From the NCBI GenBank assembly GCA_963840445.1, contig CAWIZC010000001.1, forward strand, positions 62,001 to 126,000: a stretch of 64,000 bases of DNA. The letters run 5' to 3'. Shown here piece after piece: positions 62,845 to 64,000 of the stretch (positions within the stretch are counted from its first letter, which is position 1; every line of letters starts with the position of its first letter). Source of the DNA: AWTP1-13 sp963840445. GTDB taxonomy: Bacteria > Pseudomonadota > Alphaproteobacteria > Rhizobiales > Hyphomicrobiaceae. The notes under the pieces were generated by a model, which saw only the letters and a list, made by a program, of their open reading frames with translations, was not told where the DNA came from and ran no database searches. Both the position numbers and the translations under genes were made by a program.

Positions 62845-63708
62845 ATGAAACGGGCACCGGAGACGGCCGCTCCTGCGGACGCGCAACAACGCCGGGCGGC
62901 GAGGCCGGTGGTGGTCTACGCCGTCGATCGGGTGCCGCGTTTCGATGCGGCGTTCTACGCAGCGGCCAGGCAAGGCCTGACCAAGATCGGCGAGGTTATC
63001 GTGCAGCCGCGCGACGCCGCGGCATTCGAGGTTCCGGCCGGTCATTTTTTCAGGATTGTGAGCATTGAGGGGCCGCAGGTCGGCGACCTCAATGTTTGGA
63101 ATGCGCACGACCTGTCCGAGCGGTTCTTCAGCGGCAAGACGCGCGCGCTGCACGCAACGCATGTCAGCACCGGGGATCGTCTGTGGAGCACGCTGCCGAG
63201 CCTGCGTCCGCTGGCGACCATCACGCACGACACGCTCGATTGGTACGGCTGGGATGCTGACGGCGGCGGCATTCACGATGCGATCGGGACTCGCTGCGAC
63301 CCGTACACGAATACCCTGCTGAACGGCAACGAGTACCACTATTGCTGTCATTCCAACCTGACGCGCGCGCTGGCTGCATACAAGAAGATGCCGCTGACGG
63401 TCGCCGAGCCGCACGTGCACGACGTGCTGAACGTGTTCATGTGCACGGGGTATACGCGCGACAACCACCAGTACTTCATGAAGGCGAGCCCGGTGCGGCC
63501 TGGGGATTTCATCGAGTTCTTCGCCGAGATCGATGTGCTGGCGGCGCTGTCGGCCTGCCCCGGCGGCGACTGCGGCGCCGACCACTCGAGCGACGTGGCC
63601 AAGTGCTATCCGCTGCTGGTCGAGATCTATCGGCCGCGCGCCCAAGCTCTGGCCGGATGGCGCTCACCGCAACCCAGCGGGTATTCGCGCGGGCACGGGG
63701 CGGAATAG
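62845..63708 (+). CDS. DUF1989 (urea carboxylase-associated family) protein
   Basis: The 287-residue protein has the DUF1989 layout: AFEVPAGHFFRIVSIEGPQVGDLNVWNAHD near residue 52 (in a beta-rich core), a Cys/His-rich middle (NEYHYCCHSNLTRAL), and CPGGDC in the last third, probably metal-binding. Relatives sit near urea carboxylase or amino-acid utilisation genes, with no settled reaction in most cases. It starts 30 bases after the caspase-fold gene but no functional link is evident. Confidence 0.8.
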   Translation: MKRAPETAAPADAQQRRAARPVVVYAVDRVPRFDAAFYAAARQGLTKIGEVIVQPRDAAAFEVPAGHFFRIVSIEGPQVGDLNVWNAHDLSERFFSGKTRALHATHVSTGDRLWSTLPSLRPLATITHDTLDWYGWDADGGGIHDAIGTRCDPYTNTLLNGNEYHYCCHSNLTRALAAYKKMPLTVAEPHVHDVLNVFMCTGYTRDNHQYFMKASPVRPGDFIEFFAEIDVLAALSACPGGDCGADHSSDVAKCYPLLVEIYRPRAQALAGWRSPQPSGYSRGHGAE

Positions 63709-63740
63709 GCTGCACAGCGGCCAAGCGTCGGCATGACACC

Positions 63741-63932
63741 CTAGCTTGACGAGCTATTGCCGCGGTTGAGGCGGCGGACCTCTTCGGTCAGGGCGGCCAA
63801 TTGCTGCTTCAGGTTTTCCAAATCACTGGCGTGCGGATCGGGTTTGGACAAATACGTGGTGCCGCCGCTGGCGATCGTGACGACAAACCAGATCCAGAAG
63901 AAATCCATGAAGCTGAGAACGGTATTTGACAT
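63741..63932 (-). CDS. Small single-span membrane protein with a coiled-coil tail
   Basis: The 63-residue product has one hydrophobic segment (VLSFMDFFWIWFVVTIASGG, residues 5-24) followed by a short heptad-like stretch (LENLKQQLAALTEEVRRL). GGAGAG lies nine bases before the ATG. Such proteins often anchor or oligomerise at the membrane; the function is unknown. It converges on the DUF1989 gene. Confidence 0.65.
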   Translation of the reverse strand: MSNTVLSFMDFFWIWFVVTIASGGTTYLSKPDPHASDLENLKQQLAALTEEVRRLNRGNSSSS

Positions 63933-64000
63933 CTGGTGGCTCTCCGGTCGTGTTCGAACACCTTAGGCTCGGGCCGGCGCAGCGTAATGGCTGTTTCTCA

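Noticed and set aside
1..64000. CRISPR arrays, prophage, insertion sequences or transposase genes
   Set aside because: No regularly spaced direct repeats, phage structural genes or transposase motifs were seen on either strand.

Overview
The window is GC-rich bacterial chromosomal DNA, densely coded, with four-base ATGA/GTGA gene overlaps. The mix of families (TRAP and Liv importers, hydantoinase A/B proteins, YugP-type metallopeptidase, secreted caspase-fold protein, FAD/old-yellow-enzyme aminobenzoyl-CoA monooxygenase) points to an alphaproteobacterium, probably Hyphomicrobiales or a relative. That placement is inference; there is no rRNA gene to confirm it. Most of the window is catabolic and transport DNA of a soil or plant-associated type.

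Layout. 0-6.4 kb: 3' part of a thiamine-diphosphate enzyme, a class V aminotransferase and an iron/aminoethylphosphonate-type ABC importer. 7.1-10.9 kb: hyuA-hyuB. 10.9-18.5 kb: a small monooxygenase-like protein, an FMN 2-hydroxyacid dehydrogenase, then a PotABCD-like importer with an ornithine-cyclodeaminase-family gene, facing a proline-racemase-superfamily gene whose second catalytic position is Gly. 18.5-30.2 kb: mostly housekeeping genes (metallopeptidase, 2-hydroxyacid dehydrogenase, FAH-family enzyme, ABC-F ATPase, GntR and Crp regulators, RecQ, L,D-transpeptidase), with REP-like palindromes and a degenerate tRNA-like sequence. 30.2-37.7 kb: a Liv-type importer with a CoA ligase and an Asp/Glu-racemase-family protein; the permease LivM is fused to the ATPase LivG.

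37.7-61.6 kb is the most interesting part: two divergent gene runs share a 425-bp promoter region. The minus run (53409 down to 37743) carries, in order, a two-subunit 2-oxoacid:ferredoxin oxidoreductase, a three-component Rieske dioxygenase, a CoA ligase, a thiolase-fold protein without catalytic Cys or His, a DUF35-SDR fusion, an isatin-hydrolase/kynurenine-formamidase-family protein, an SDR, a MarR regulator and a TRAP transporter. The plus run carries a 2-aminobenzoyl-CoA monooxygenase/reductase-like protein, beta-oxidation-type enzymes, a thioesterase, a RidA protein and an aryl-CoA ligase. Together they fit oxidation of an indole acid such as indole-3-acetate through dioxindole-acetyl-CoA, isatin and isatinate to 2-aminobenzoyl-CoA and on to central metabolism. 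Each step is an inference from family and context.

61.7-63.9 kb: a secreted caspase-fold protein, a DUF1989 protein and a small membrane protein.

At least 14 single-base frameshifts interrupt 12 otherwise well-preserved genes, mostly as one extra base in a short homopolymer. I list those genes as broken, but sequencing error is the likelier cause for many of them. No CRISPR array, rRNA operon, intact insertion sequence or replication origin was seen.
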